From an uncultured Verrucomicrobiota bacterium (GTDB lineage: Bacteria; Verrucomicrobiota; Verrucomicrobiia; Limisphaerales; UBA9464): a DNA stretch of 56,366 nucleotides. The notes under the pieces were generated by a model. It saw only the letters and a program-made list of their open reading frames with translations, was not told where the DNA came from and made no database searches. Position numbers and translations under genes: made by a program. Location of the stretch: the NCBI GenBank assembly GCA_903880005.1, contig CAIRNV010000473.1, positions 1 to 56,366 on the forward strand, written 5' to 3'. Within the stretch, counting starts at the first letter, position 1, and every line of letters begins with the position of its first letter. Below, one piece after another: positions 16,853-25,342 of this stretch.

Positions 16853-17671
16853 ATGAAGATCATTCGATACCAGGATTCCCAGGGAGGGATTCATCACGCG
16901 GCGTTGCACCCCGACGGCTCGGCCCGCGTCATTCGTGGCGACCTGTTCGGGCGCTTTGAGGTGACGGACCAGTTGGCCACGCCGGCCCGCCTGCTGGCCC
17001 CGGTGGCCCCGCCCAACATCCTGTGCGTCGGGCTCAACTACCGGCGGCACGCCGAGGAAAGCGGCGCCCAGATCCCAAGTCACCCGGTGCTCTTCATGAA
17101 GGCGACGTCCGCCGTGCAGGACCCGGGGGGGCCCATCGTCCTGCCACGCCACCTGCGGAGCGACGAGGTGGACTACGAGTGCGAGCTGGCGGTGGTGATC
17201 GGGAAGCGCTGCAAGAACGTGCCGCGCGAGCGGGCCATGGAACACGTGCTGGGGTACACCTGCGCCAACGACGTGAGCGCGCGCGACTGGCAGATTCGCC
17301 ATGGCGGCAGCCAATGGTGCCGCGGCAAGACCTTCGACACCTTCGTCCCCCTCGGGCCATGCCTCGTGCTCCGCGACGAGATCGAGGACCCCGCCGCCCT
17401 CGGCATCCGGACGATCCTGAATGGCCAGGTCATGCAGGATTGGCGCTGCGACGACTTCATCTTCGACGTGCCCACCGTGGTGTCGTTCCTGAGCGCCAGC
17501 ACGACCCTGCTCCCGGGCACCGTCATCCTGACTGGCACGCCCCATGGGGTCGGCTTCGCCCGCAAGCCGCCCGTCTTCCTCAAACCCGGCGACGTCGTGA
17601 CCGTCGAGATTGACCGCATCGGCGCTCTCACCAATCCCGTGGTGGAGGAAGCCGGCCCGGATCAATCGTGA
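16853..17671 (+). CDS. Fumarylacetoacetate hydrolase (FAH) family protein
   Basis: A 272-residue member of the FAH superfamily, which cleaves or decarboxylates acidic keto compounds in aromatic and sugar-acid breakdown. The motifs G-L-N-Y-R-R-H-A-E-E, D-Y-E-C-E-L-A-V-V-I-G-K (metal-binding Glu residues), T-C-A-N-D-V-S-A-R-D and L-T-G-T-P-H-G-V-G are all present, so it should be active. Such paralogues act as 2,4-diketo-3-deoxyonate hydrolases, ureidoglycolate lyase-like enzymes or acylpyruvases; the genes around it do not settle which. It begins 50 bases after rdgB and its end overlaps the GH57 gene by ten bases on the other strand. Confidence 0.88.
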   Translation: MKIIRYQDSQGGIHHAALHPDGSARVIRGDLFGRFEVTDQLATPARLLAPVAPPNILCVGLNYRRHAEESGAQIPSHPVLFMKATSAVQDPGGPIVLPRHLRSDEVDYECELAVVIGKRCKNVPRERAMEHVLGYTCANDVSARDWQIRHGGSQWCRGKTFDTFVPLGPCLVLRDEIEDPAALGIRTILNGQVMQDWRCDDFIFDVPTVVSFLSASTTLLPGTVILTGTPHGVGFARKPPVFLKPGDVVTVEIDRIGALTNPVVEEAGPDQS

Positions 17672-19353
17672 GGCGGCCGCCCCACGCCTTGCTCGGGCTC
17701 GTCCCGTCCCAGCCATGACGCCGGGTCGATCTCCGGGAAGAGGTTGTCCTCGGCCTCCACCATGCCCAGCCACGACGGGTCGATGCCCTCGCGTCCATGG
17801 GCCATGGCCTCCAGCCGATCAAACCGCCCGACGTGTGATCGAAACCGCGACTCCGCATACGCCCGGGCCGTGTTCATCCGGATGAGGAAGGGCCAGTCGC
17901 TGGCCCATGCCAGCATCCATTCGCGGGCCGCTTGGCGGAGGCAACGATCCCGGGTCATCGCCGCCGCATCGCCGGCCCGCCTGCCCGCGGGTCCAGATTG
18001 GCGCGCGGCGTCCAGCCATCGTGCAAGCCGCAGGTTCATGGACCGGAGCGGTCGTTGCATCCAGGCGTTGGATGCGTCGAGCCACACCCCGAGGTGCCCG
18101 CCCTCGCCCCAGCTCGACGCGGCGGGGCGGGCCACGTGGGCGCCGCGACTCCACGCCGGGTGATCGGCGAGGGAAACCAGCCCCAATCCCCGCAGGCGGG
18201 CCTCGCGCGCGACCGCGTCGATGAACGCGGGCCCCTCCATCCACCAATGCCCGAACAACTCGGCGTCATACGGCGCCACGATGAGCGGGGCCGGGCTCGT
18301 TGGCATGCCATGGCCCACCGGCTCGCCCCGGTCCGCCCGCCCCGCCAACCACCGAAGCCGCGCCTCGACAAAGTGCCGGGCGTGCTCGCCCACGGCGGCC
18401 AGGGCTGCATCCGGGTCGTAGGGCTCCTTCTCCCCGCTGGCACCCGTGACGCGGTGCATCTTGAGGCCGGTGGGCACGCGGTGACCCGTTCCGGCCGCAT
18501 GGGGTTCCACGTAGCTCCACTCCGCGTCGTCGGCGACGTCCCGATGAAACTCCCGGTAACGAGGGTCGCCGGGGTAGCCCACGTCGCGGCTCCATACCTG
18601 GCGCGCGCTCGTGGGATCTCGCCCAAAGCACGTCAACCCGCCGGGCGTGCGGATGGGCGCCAGCACGCCGCGCGCGGGCGCCGGACGCGCCCCCAGCAAC
18701 CCATGCGTCTCCAGCACGGTCCATTCGATGCCCGCACCGCGCAGCGCGGGCTCCACGGCGGGCGCATAGGCGCACTCGGGCAGCCAAAACCCACGCGGCG
18801 GGCATCCGAAGTGCCGGCGATGCTCGCGGACCGCCGTGTCCACTTGCGCCCGCATGGCCCATGGCAGCTCCGACAGCAAGGACAGCAACGCATGCGTCGC
18901 GCCGCACGTCATCAGGTGGATGCGCCCGGCCCGTTCCCATGCCCGCCACGCGCCAAGCAAGTCCCCTCCAAGGGCCTCCCACGTCTGGCGCACGCGGGCG
19001 AGGCGCTGCCGATGGAACGAGGCCACGCGTTGCCACGCCGGCCGCAACGTTTGGCGCTCCTCCTCGTCCCGGGCCAGTCGCTCCCATCGCTCCAGGTGCC
19101 GCCCCACGCGCGACCGCAGCAAGGGATCGGACAACATCGCGGCCAACGTGGGCGAGATCGACATCGTCCACCCGCCCGGCACGCCGTCGCGCTCCCAACC
19201 CTCGAGCACCCAGAGCAACGGCACATGGCACCCCACCACCACCTCGAACAGCCAGCGTTCCTCCAGGAAATCGTCGTGCGCCGGGTGCCGCACGAACGGC
19301 AGGTGCGCATGCAGGACCAAGGCAAGCGATCCGGTCACGGGTGACGCCCCCAT
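17662..19353 (-). CDS. GH57 glycoside hydrolase, probable 1,4-alpha-glucan branching enzyme
   Basis: A 563-residue cytoplasmic enzyme of family GH57 (DUF1957 type). The N-terminal S-L-A-L-V-L-H-A-H-L-P-F-V-R-H-P is the family hallmark. The catalytic Glu sits in G-F-W-L-P-E-C-A-Y near residue 191 and the second catalytic acid, Asp, in P-Y-D-A-E-L-F-G-H-W-W near 362. Length and motifs match bacterial GH57 branching enzymes, which form alpha-1,6 branches in glycogen. It follows the DUF4912 gene on the same strand, a pairing seen in other bacteria. The ATG at 19353 puts the hallmark motif at residue 9. No other glycogen gene is in the window. Confidence 0.85.
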   Translation of the reverse strand: MGASPVTGSLALVLHAHLPFVRHPAHDDFLEERWLFEVVVGCHVPLLWVLEGWERDGVPGGWTMSISPTLAAMLSDPLLRSRVGRHLERWERLARDEEERQTLRPAWQRVASFHRQRLARVRQTWEALGGDLLGAWRAWERAGRIHLMTCGATHALLSLLSELPWAMRAQVDTAVREHRRHFGCPPRGFWLPECAYAPAVEPALRGAGIEWTVLETHGLLGARPAPARGVLAPIRTPGGLTCFGRDPTSARQVWSRDVGYPGDPRYREFHRDVADDAEWSYVEPHAAGTGHRVPTGLKMHRVTGASGEKEPYDPDAALAAVGEHARHFVEARLRWLAGRADRGEPVGHGMPTSPAPLIVAPYDAELFGHWWMEGPAFIDAVAREARLRGLGLVSLADHPAWSRGAHVARPAASSWGEGGHLGVWLDASNAWMQRPLRSMNLRLARWLDAARQSGPAGRRAGDAAAMTRDRCLRQAAREWMLAWASDWPFLIRMNTARAYAESRFRSHVGRFDRLEAMAHGREGIDPSWLGMVEAEDNLFPEIDPASWLGRDEPEQGVGRPPHD

Positions 19354-19426
19354 GAAGCCGGGCCCCGGGAACCGTCGAATCCTCGGCCCATGACCCGGGA
19401 GCGTCCGCGAAACGAGGCAGGGGCCG

Positions 19427-21043
19427 TCATCCCGCCCAACCGTCGATGGAGCCCTCGGCCCCGCCCTCAAATCCATGGACGCCCACGCCGCCTTCGGTCG
19501 TCGTTGACCGCAACAATCGCAACCGCGCCTCGCGGCGATCCCGCCCATCTCGCGCCACCGCGACGGCAGGCACGCGGAAGTCGCCGTCCGGCAAGATCCA
19601 CCGAAGGCTGAACGACCCGTCCGGCCTCAGCGCAACCGGCCGACCGCGCACCGTCACGCGGGCGTCCGGCTCCGTGCTGCCGTGGATGATGACCTCGGCA
19701 TGGACGGCGAAGCGGAAGGCCCTCGACCCGCTCGCGGCTTCGCCCGCGACGTCGCCGGCGACATCCACCGGAACGCCCCATGCGGCGCTGGAGGGCGCGC
19801 CGCCGGGTCCTTGCCCCACCCGAGGACGTTGCATCGCGACCTGCAACGATTCGGCAGACCCTCCCTCGCCCGGGGTGGCCCACGCGCCCGAGTCGGCGTT
19901 CCCGTCCGTTGCCCAGGCCTGCCAGGTGCGCCGCACCTCTGCGGGCAACGTCGTGACCTCGTGGGGTGCGTCACCGGGCACGTCGCCCTCCCATGAGGCC
20001 GGGGCGGCGGCGGACGTCACGGAGGGGCTCGGCATGGCATCCCCGCCGTCGCGCGTCGTCAAAGGCTCCATGGAAGGGGCTGGCGCATGCGTGGCGACGA
20101 CCGGATGCCAGCCGGATTGGAAGGCGTCGTAACCCAACTCCACCACGCAAGGCCGGCCCGGTGCCTCCACATGCACGACCACGGATCCCTCGTGCTCGGT
20201 GGCCGGTCGTTCGGCGACCACGCGGCCTCCGGGCGACGTCTCGCGGAGCCGCAACCACCATCGACCACGGCCTAGCTCCTCCTCGAACCGGGCGCGTCGC
20301 GCGGGATTGGCGGACCAGTGGGCGACCCAAGACGACGGATCGCGTGGCTGGAGCCAGACATCGTCCACCAACCCGCTCGTGGACGCCGCACCCTCGGGAC
20401 GCGAGGGGGACGCGGAGCTCGACGATGCCAACAAGCCCGGACGCTCGGCGGCGCGGCCCAACTCAACGGGATCGGTGGCATCCGCCGCCTCAGGAGGAGG
20501 GTCGCCGGTAAACAACATGGACGGCAGGAAGGACCAAGGGCCTTGGCTCATCCGAACCGGACTGGGCCGTTGGAACGCGGGGGATGCAACGGTCGATTCG
20601 CCCGGCGCCAGCGTCGCTGACATCAGGGACCGAGAACCTTCCATGCCAGCATCCGGCCGTCGCAAATGCCCCAGTTGGAGCGTCTCCCGCATGGCTTCCG
20701 TGACGGGAGAAGGCGAAGCGCTGACTCCTACCCCAACGACAGGGTTGCTGGCCTTGACCGCGACCTTCCGGGTCTGGCGGCGACGCGCCACGGGCGGCCG
20801 CGGGAGAATCCGTCGTCGCGTGGTCCATCCGAACCCCAAGGGATCCGTTGCTCTTCGGCCGAGCCCGACGGGGCGTTCCCGGGCAAGGATCGCGGGCACG
20901 GTCAGGGCCAAGCCTTGCCACGGGCGTCCGGGCCATCCTGCCGGCGTGGGACATGGGTCGGTTCGACGCCATGGCGTGGAAGCCACGGGACGAGGCGGGC
21001 CGTTCTTGGACGGTTCCTTGCGGGGGCGGGAGGAGCGCTTCAT
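19427..21043 (-). CDS. DUF4912-domain protein, partner of the GH57 enzyme
   Basis: A 538-residue protein with a basic, proline-rich and Ser/Pro-rich first half. A DUF4912-like domain lies near residues 220-300 (W-L-Q-P-R-D-P-S-S-W-V-A-H-W-S-A-N, then W-W-L-R-L-R-E, V-E-L-G-Y), and a second conserved block sits near the C terminus (F-R-F-A-V-H-A-E-V-I-I-H-G-S-T-E-P-D-A-R-V-T-V). DUF4912 proteins are often encoded beside GH57 branching enzymes and may bind glucan or cell wall, but this is not proven. The ATG at 21043 gives M-K-R-S-S-R-P-R-K-E; the stop is 73 bases before the GH57 start. Confidence 0.65.
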   Translation of the reverse strand: MKRSSRPRKEPSKNGPPRPVASTPWRRTDPCPTPAGWPGRPWQGLALTVPAILARERPVGLGRRATDPLGFGWTTRRRILPRPPVARRRQTRKVAVKASNPVVGVGVSASPSPVTEAMRETLQLGHLRRPDAGMEGSRSLMSATLAPGESTVASPAFQRPSPVRMSQGPWSFLPSMLFTGDPPPEAADATDPVELGRAAERPGLLASSSSASPSRPEGAASTSGLVDDVWLQPRDPSSWVAHWSANPARRARFEEELGRGRWWLRLRETSPGGRVVAERPATEHEGSVVVHVEAPGRPCVVELGYDAFQSGWHPVVATHAPAPSMEPLTTRDGGDAMPSPSVTSAAAPASWEGDVPGDAPHEVTTLPAEVRRTWQAWATDGNADSGAWATPGEGGSAESLQVAMQRPRVGQGPGGAPSSAAWGVPVDVAGDVAGEAASGSRAFRFAVHAEVIIHGSTEPDARVTVRGRPVALRPDGSFSLRWILPDGDFRVPAVAVARDGRDRREARLRLLRSTTTEGGVGVHGFEGGAEGSIDGWAG

Positions 21044-21139
21044 GTGACACCCGGCCGTCCGAGGTCGAGACGGCGGCCGACCCCGATATGGGCCAGCCCA
21101 TGCCGGGGCGCAACGATGGATTCCGTCCACGATCCGCCG

Positions 21140-22000
21140 TCACCGCTGGCATCGCGGGCAATGGAACGTGGCGCGCCCCGCCAGCATGGATCGCTGGATC
21201 AAGGAACCACAGCGCCGACATGCCTGGCCCGCCCGGTCGTACACGCCCCAGGCCTCGACCGCCGAGGGCACGGGCGACTCCGACGACTCCAAGTCGGGTG
21301 CTTGACCGAAGTAGAACAGCCCGTCCATGCCGTCGGCAAAGTCGAGTTCCATCGCCTTGCCCATCGCGATGGCCTTCGCCAACACGTGCCGGATGGCGGC
21401 ATGGAGGCGCTGGATCTCCGCAGGCCGAAGGTCCATGGCCGGGCGCGAGGGCCGGACGCCCGCCCGATGGAGCGCCTCGTTGGCGTAGATGTTCCCGATC
21501 CCGGCGACGACGGACTGGTCGAGCAGACGGGCCTTGATCGATTGCCGCGACGAGGCGAGCGCAAGGGCGAGGTGCTCGGGAAGAAACGCGTCATCCAACG
21601 GCTCCGGCCCAAGGCCATGGGGCTGGCCTAGGCCGACGCGACCAAACTGGCGCGGGTCCACGAGGACCCACCGGAGGTCGCGGGGGCCAAGGGCAAGCGT
21701 CACGGCGGCATGCCGCGGGAAGGCGTCGGCCGCGGGGTCGATCCGCACGCGGCCCGTCATGCCGAGGTGGACGTGCATCCATGCGTCATGGCCTTGCGGT
21801 TGGTTGAGACGAAACACGAGGTGCTTCCCGCGCCGCAGCACGGCGCGAAACGTGGCCCCCACGAGGGCTTGGGCGAGCTGGGCCTCCGTGACGGGCCTCG
21901 TGATGCGCGGCTTGAGGACCGTGACCGACCGCACCTGGAGGCCCGGCAAGCACTCGTGCAGGTGGGATCGCAGGACCTCGACCTCGGGCAGTTCCGGCAT
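21140..22000 (-). CDS. mutM: Formamidopyrimidine-DNA glycosylase
   Basis: A 286-residue base-excision repair enzyme that removes 8-oxoguanine and formamidopyrimidines and nicks the strand. The N terminus M-P-E-L-P-E-V-E-V gives the catalytic Pro and Glu after Met removal; Lys59 in R-R-G-K-H-L is the conserved active-site lysine. The helix-two-turn-helix region V-V-A-G-I-G-N-I-Y-A-N-E-A-L is intact, and the C-terminal zinc finger reads C-x-x-C ... C-P-R-C. Length is normal. Start and function are well supported. It lies 96 bases upstream of the DUF4912 start on the same strand. Confidence 0.96.
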   Translation of the reverse strand: MPELPEVEVLRSHLHECLPGLQVRSVTVLKPRITRPVTEAQLAQALVGATFRAVLRRGKHLVFRLNQPQGHDAWMHVHLGMTGRVRIDPAADAFPRHAAVTLALGPRDLRWVLVDPRQFGRVGLGQPHGLGPEPLDDAFLPEHLALALASSRQSIKARLLDQSVVAGIGNIYANEALHRAGVRPSRPAMDLRPAEIQRLHAAIRHVLAKAIAMGKAMELDFADGMDGLFYFGQAPDLESSESPVPSAVEAWGVYDRAGQACRRCGSLIQRSMLAGRATFHCPRCQR

Positions 22001-22181
22001 GGGCGAAGGCTGGCCCGCATGGGACGGCCGCTCAACCGAGGAGATGCGGTGCCGTCCCGTTGCGTCCGCAGGAGGCATGCGGACCGGCAGCAAGGATCGG
22101 GTGATTGCCGACGCGGGGGGGGCGTGATTCCATGTTGGCGTGCAAGAAGTGAGCGAGAAGCAACGAGCGGGGGGAAGGCCC

Positions 22182-22526
22182 ATGGCCTGGGCCTGGATCG
22201 CCGCGTGGATCGTCGGGGCCACGGCCACAGGCTGCATCCACGCGACGCGAACGGTGGTCCGGGACGAGGCGCGGCTGCCGGTGGAGTTCGAGAGCGAGGC
22301 GGCGGGCAGGATCTTCTACGAGACGCTCAGCAAGCGCCCGCCACAACAGGAGGGCGAGGAGCAGGTGACGCGGGTGACGTTGCCCGTGGTCTTCAGCGAC
22401 GAGCGCCGCGTCGTGAAGGGTCCGAACCAAGGCTTCAATCGTGCCGTGCGCGAATGCGATGCCAACGGGGACCGCAGGATCACCGAGGTGGAGGCCAAGG
22501 TCTGGGCCGGGAGAGGCAAGGAGTGA
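22182..22526 (+). CDS. Small lipoprotein with a single EF-hand-like loop
   Basis: A 114-residue protein. The start ATG at 22182 is preferred over a GTG at 22140 because GGGGAAGG lies just upstream. The N terminus A-W-I-A-A-W-I-V-G-A-T-A-T-G-C looks like a lipoprotein signal with Cys as the acylated residue. Near the C terminus, D-A-N-G-D-R-R-I-T-E-V-E matches the 12-residue EF-hand calcium loop (D-x-N-x-D-x-x-I-x-x-x-E). Function unknown. Its stop overlaps the GTG start of the next gene (GTGA), so the two are probably translated together. Confidence 0.6.
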   Translation: MAWAWIAAWIVGATATGCIHATRTVVRDEARLPVEFESEAAGRIFYETLSKRPPQQEGEEQVTRVTLPVVFSDERRVVKGPNQGFNRAVRECDANGDRRITEVEAKVWAGRGKE

Positions 22527-23248
22527 AGCCGGGAAGTGGGGCCCCGGGACCGAGTCGGCGGGTGCCCGGCGTGGCCCGGGACGAGGCCGCCGTGTCGCCG
22601 GGGCCTGAATGGGACGCGTCGGGAGCGGACGCGTCAGGCTGGGAGGACTTGCGCGATTGGGGGCAGCAACTGGTGGGGCTGAGTGCGGCCCGATCCGCAG
22701 GCGAGGGAGGGCCGTCCGCCGTCGAACCCATTCAGGCCGCCATGCAACGCGTCTTGATGGACTCCGTGACGGGGCATGATTGGCCGACCATCGTCCGCGC
22801 GCACGAGGCGGCTTCACGGGGCGACTGGCGGGCGCTGCTGGAGCTCGACCGGGAATGGGGTGGGCGGGCCGGGAGCACCGGCAAGATCGGGGAGGCGAGC
22901 TTTCGCGCCGGACAACGCCAGCTTGGGCGCATGCGGCCGATGCGCGACGTGCGGGTGGTGCAGCGCTACCTAGAGGCCATCGAGGACGGGACGGCCCGCG
23001 GCTGGCATCCGGTGGTGTACGGCATCGTGTTGGCGGTGCACGCCATCCCGCTCCGGCAAGGACTCGCGCATCATGCGATGCGCGTGGCGTCGGTCATGTC
23101 GCGGGCCATGCGGGAGTCGCTGGACGCGACGCCCGGGCCAAGGGCGGCCGTGGAAGGTTTTGAAGCGGCGGTGGCGGCGCGGATTCCAGCGGCGCTGGAG
23201 CAGGCTTTGGGGCCGGGACTCGGCGTTCTCCCGGGCCGGCGGGGATAG
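22523..23248 (+). CDS. UreF-like protein, orphan
   Basis: A 241-residue helical protein. I do not recognise a close family, but the order of motifs resembles the urease accessory protein UreF: a helix with R-A-H-E-A-A-S-R-G-D-W-R-A-L-L-E-L-D, then E-A-S-F-R-A-G-Q-R-Q-L, then H-P-V-V-Y-G-I-V-L-A and a run ending in A-M-R-V-A-S-V-M-S-R-A-M-R. The usual UreF N terminus (S-x-x-L-P-x-G-x-x-S-H-S) is not evident. No urease genes are near. The GTG start overlaps the lipoprotein stop and has AAGGAG directly before it. The UreF link is tentative. Confidence 0.45.
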   Translation: MKPGSGAPGPSRRVPGVARDEAAVSPGPEWDASGADASGWEDLRDWGQQLVGLSAARSAGEGGPSAVEPIQAAMQRVLMDSVTGHDWPTIVRAHEAASRGDWRALLELDREWGGRAGSTGKIGEASFRAGQRQLGRMRPMRDVRVVQRYLEAIEDGTARGWHPVVYGIVLAVHAIPLRQGLAHHAMRVASVMSRAMRESLDATPGPRAAVEGFEAAVAARIPAALEQALGPGLGVLPGRRG

Positions 23249-23377
23249 AGTCGCGCCGGATCGATCGTTGGCGTTTCGCAGCGAGGAGTTTTCGTGTCCA
23301 GCCACCGAGGCGCGATCACCGACGTGGGACGCGAAGATCCCTCGCGGCGAAACACCCGCCATCCGTGAGACCCGACC

Positions 23378-24769
23378 CTAGCCCTGCCCGGCGTAGTAGG
23401 CCTCGACCTTGGCGGCCACGTCGCGGAAGGAGATGTCGGACTCGTAGATGACCTTGTACTGGTCGATGGCCTCCTCCCGGCGCCCCATGGCCTCGAGGAC
23501 GGTGCCGAGTTGGTAGTGGATGTCCTTCTTCTCCTCGTCGAAGACGACCTTTTCCTTGAGGGCATCCTGGAGCTTGCGTGCGGCGAGGTCGTTCATGCGG
23601 CGGCGTGCGAAGCATTGCGCGAGGAGCAGCATGGCGGGGATGCGCCGGTTGGGGTTGTTCTGGGCTTTCTGGAGCTCCGCGATGGCCTCGGTGATGCGAT
23701 TGGCCTTGAAGTACAGCTCGCCGAGCTCGAACCGGACGAGGAGATCGGTGGGATTGGCGTCGGCACGGGCCTTGGCGTCCTCGAGGAGATAGGCCTCGCG
23801 CTCGGCGCGAATGGCCTCGGCTTGGGCGTCGGCGTCGGGGGCGTCCGGCGGGATGGCCTGGACGCGTTGATCCAGAAAGGCGACGCGGCAATCATGGATG
23901 GCCTTGAGGACGAGGGGATCCTGGACGCCGCCGATCCCGAGGACCTGCTGGTACGCGGCGATGGCGGCCGCGTGGTCGTTGCGCTTCTCGTGCAACTGGG
24001 CCGCCTCGCGAAGCAGGCGGACGTTGGCCGGGTCCTGCGCGAGCCTCGACAGGACGTCGGACAGGAGGCGGCCGGCGACGTCGGCGTCCTGGACGGTGCG
24101 TTGCTCCTGCTCCAAGAGGACCGCGCGATCCTTGTCCTTGAGGACGTCCCGGTAGGAGCCCGTTCCCCCCTCGAGGGATTGGTATCCCCCCTCGGACAAC
24201 GTCCGAGAAGCGAGGATGTTCTTGAGCTTCTCGTTGAGGCTGGGGTCGTTGGGATCCCCGAGAAGCAGGTCTTGGTAGAGCTTCTCGGCGCGCGGAAGCT
24301 GCCCCACCTGGGCGCACGAGTCGGCGAGGCGCTCCGCCAACCGACGGTCGGAGGGGTTTGCCTTGAAGGCGACCTCGAGGCTGAGGATCGCGGTGCGAGG
24401 AAGGCCGAGCTCGAGGGCCGCGTCCGCCAGGAGGAGGTGGGCATTCGCGTTGGTGGGGTCGTCGTTGAGGATCTCCTCCGCGACGGCGAGGGCCTCGGCG
24501 GGATTGGAGCGAAGGGCCAGCCTGCCCTTCGTCATGGCGTTGGTGCTGCCCAGGAACTTCCTGAAGAGGCCGCCGGAGCGGGATCCCATGCGACGATGCT
24601 GTGTGGCGCGGAGCGCTTGTCGGGTGTCGAAGCACCCAGGCTCGGCCCGGAGGACCTGCATGAAGAGCTGGATGGCGTAGTCGAGGTTGTTCTTCTGCAA
24701 GGCGGCGATGCCCTTGTCATGAAGCTCACGGAGGCTCGAGCGGAGGTCACCGGCTGAAGTTTCTGCCAT
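23378..24769 (-). CDS. TPR-repeat protein
   Basis: A 463-residue, soluble, helical protein made largely of tetratricopeptide repeats: examples are the N-terminal A-L-Q-K-N-N-L-D-Y-A-I-Q-L-F, the A-E-A-L-A-V-A-E-E-I-L-N-D-D-P-T-N-A-N-A-H block near 90-110, H-A-A-A-I-A-A-Y-Q-Q-V-L near 265 and G-R-R-E-E-A-I-D-Q-Y-K-V-I-Y near 435. Such proteins act as scaffolds for protein complexes. No signal peptide or catalytic motif is seen. Start ATG at 24769. It ends convergently with the UreF-like gene. The partner is unknown. Confidence 0.75.
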   Translation of the reverse strand: MAETSAGDLRSSLRELHDKGIAALQKNNLDYAIQLFMQVLRAEPGCFDTRQALRATQHRRMGSRSGGLFRKFLGSTNAMTKGRLALRSNPAEALAVAEEILNDDPTNANAHLLLADAALELGLPRTAILSLEVAFKANPSDRRLAERLADSCAQVGQLPRAEKLYQDLLLGDPNDPSLNEKLKNILASRTLSEGGYQSLEGGTGSYRDVLKDKDRAVLLEQEQRTVQDADVAGRLLSDVLSRLAQDPANVRLLREAAQLHEKRNDHAAAIAAYQQVLGIGGVQDPLVLKAIHDCRVAFLDQRVQAIPPDAPDADAQAEAIRAEREAYLLEDAKARADANPTDLLVRFELGELYFKANRITEAIAELQKAQNNPNRRIPAMLLLAQCFARRRMNDLAARKLQDALKEKVVFDEEKKDIHYQLGTVLEAMGRREEAIDQYKVIYESDISFRDVAAKVEAYYAGQG

Positions 24770-24956
24770 GCGTCGAGATTAGGGAGCGGAACGTTGCGCG
24801 CCAAGGTTCAGACGAGGCCGGGACGCCGCGCACCCGGCCGGCACGAGACGTTGCACCGCCGCCCCTGCTCCTTAGCCGGTACGATTCAGCCTGAAAACGG
24901 CAGTGGGTGTGGGGATCAGTCAGACCCTCAGGTGGAGCCAAGGGCTTGGCCCATGC

Positions 24957-25116
24957 TGTAGGCCGCGCGCCCTCACGCGGCGGCAAGGATGCCGCACTCC
25001 CAGCATCTCTGGGGCAGAGCAGACTGGCAGCGGCATCCTGCCGCTGGACGTGATCCAGCCAGAGCCGAGACGGCTCTGCCACGTTTTCGCCGGGTGAGGG
25101 CACCCGGCCTACAAAA
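24957..25116. repeat. 160-bp palindromic element with terminal inverted repeats
   Basis: The left end TGTAGGCCGCGCGCCCTCAC and right end GTGAGGGCACCCGGCCTACA are imperfect inverted copies. Inside are smaller hairpins: GCAAGGATGCCGC against GCGGCATCCTGCCGC, and AGAGCCG-AGA-CGGCTCT. Nothing protein-like is encoded. It sits upstream of the TPR gene and downstream of gltD, next to a 21-bp tandem array. The stretch 24770-24956 before it shows nothing recognisable. Confidence 0.7.
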
Positions 25117-25126
25117 CCGAGATCGG

Positions 25127-25232
25127 TTGGGGTGAACCCGGACCTTGCTTGGGGTTCACTCCAAGTAGGTTGGAGTGCACTCGAACCTTGATGGAGTCCG
25201 CTCGAACCTCGTTGGAGCGGAGTCCAGATGAG
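25127..25232. repeat. Tandem array of five 21-bp units
   Basis: Units starting at 25127 (22 bases), 25149, 25170, 25191 and 25212 share the pattern TTGGAGTNCACTCGAACCTTG. Adjacent units differ at several positions, so the array is old. The translation in one plus frame has no stop, but this follows from the repeat and is not taken as a gene. A related array with the same period lies at 55.3-55.7 kb. Confidence 0.7.
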
Positions 25233-25284
25233 TTGCGTAGGCCCCGTGTCCTCATACGGCAGCCAAGATGCCGTTCCGTGCGCC

Positions 25285-25332
25285 GGACGAAGCTCTTGCG
25301 GAAGAAGATCCAGCTAGGAAAACCGATCCAAC
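25285..25332. repeat. Remnant of the interspersed TIR element (right half)
   Basis: GGACGAAGCTCTTGCGGAAG, AAGATCCAGC and AACCGATCCAACGG match the right halves of the long copies at 51.1 and 55.2 kb with about 80% identity by eye. The left half cannot be recognised. It lies just after the 21-bp array and just before the end of gltD on the other strand. Confidence 0.55.
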
Positions 25333-25342
25333 GGCTTCGTAC

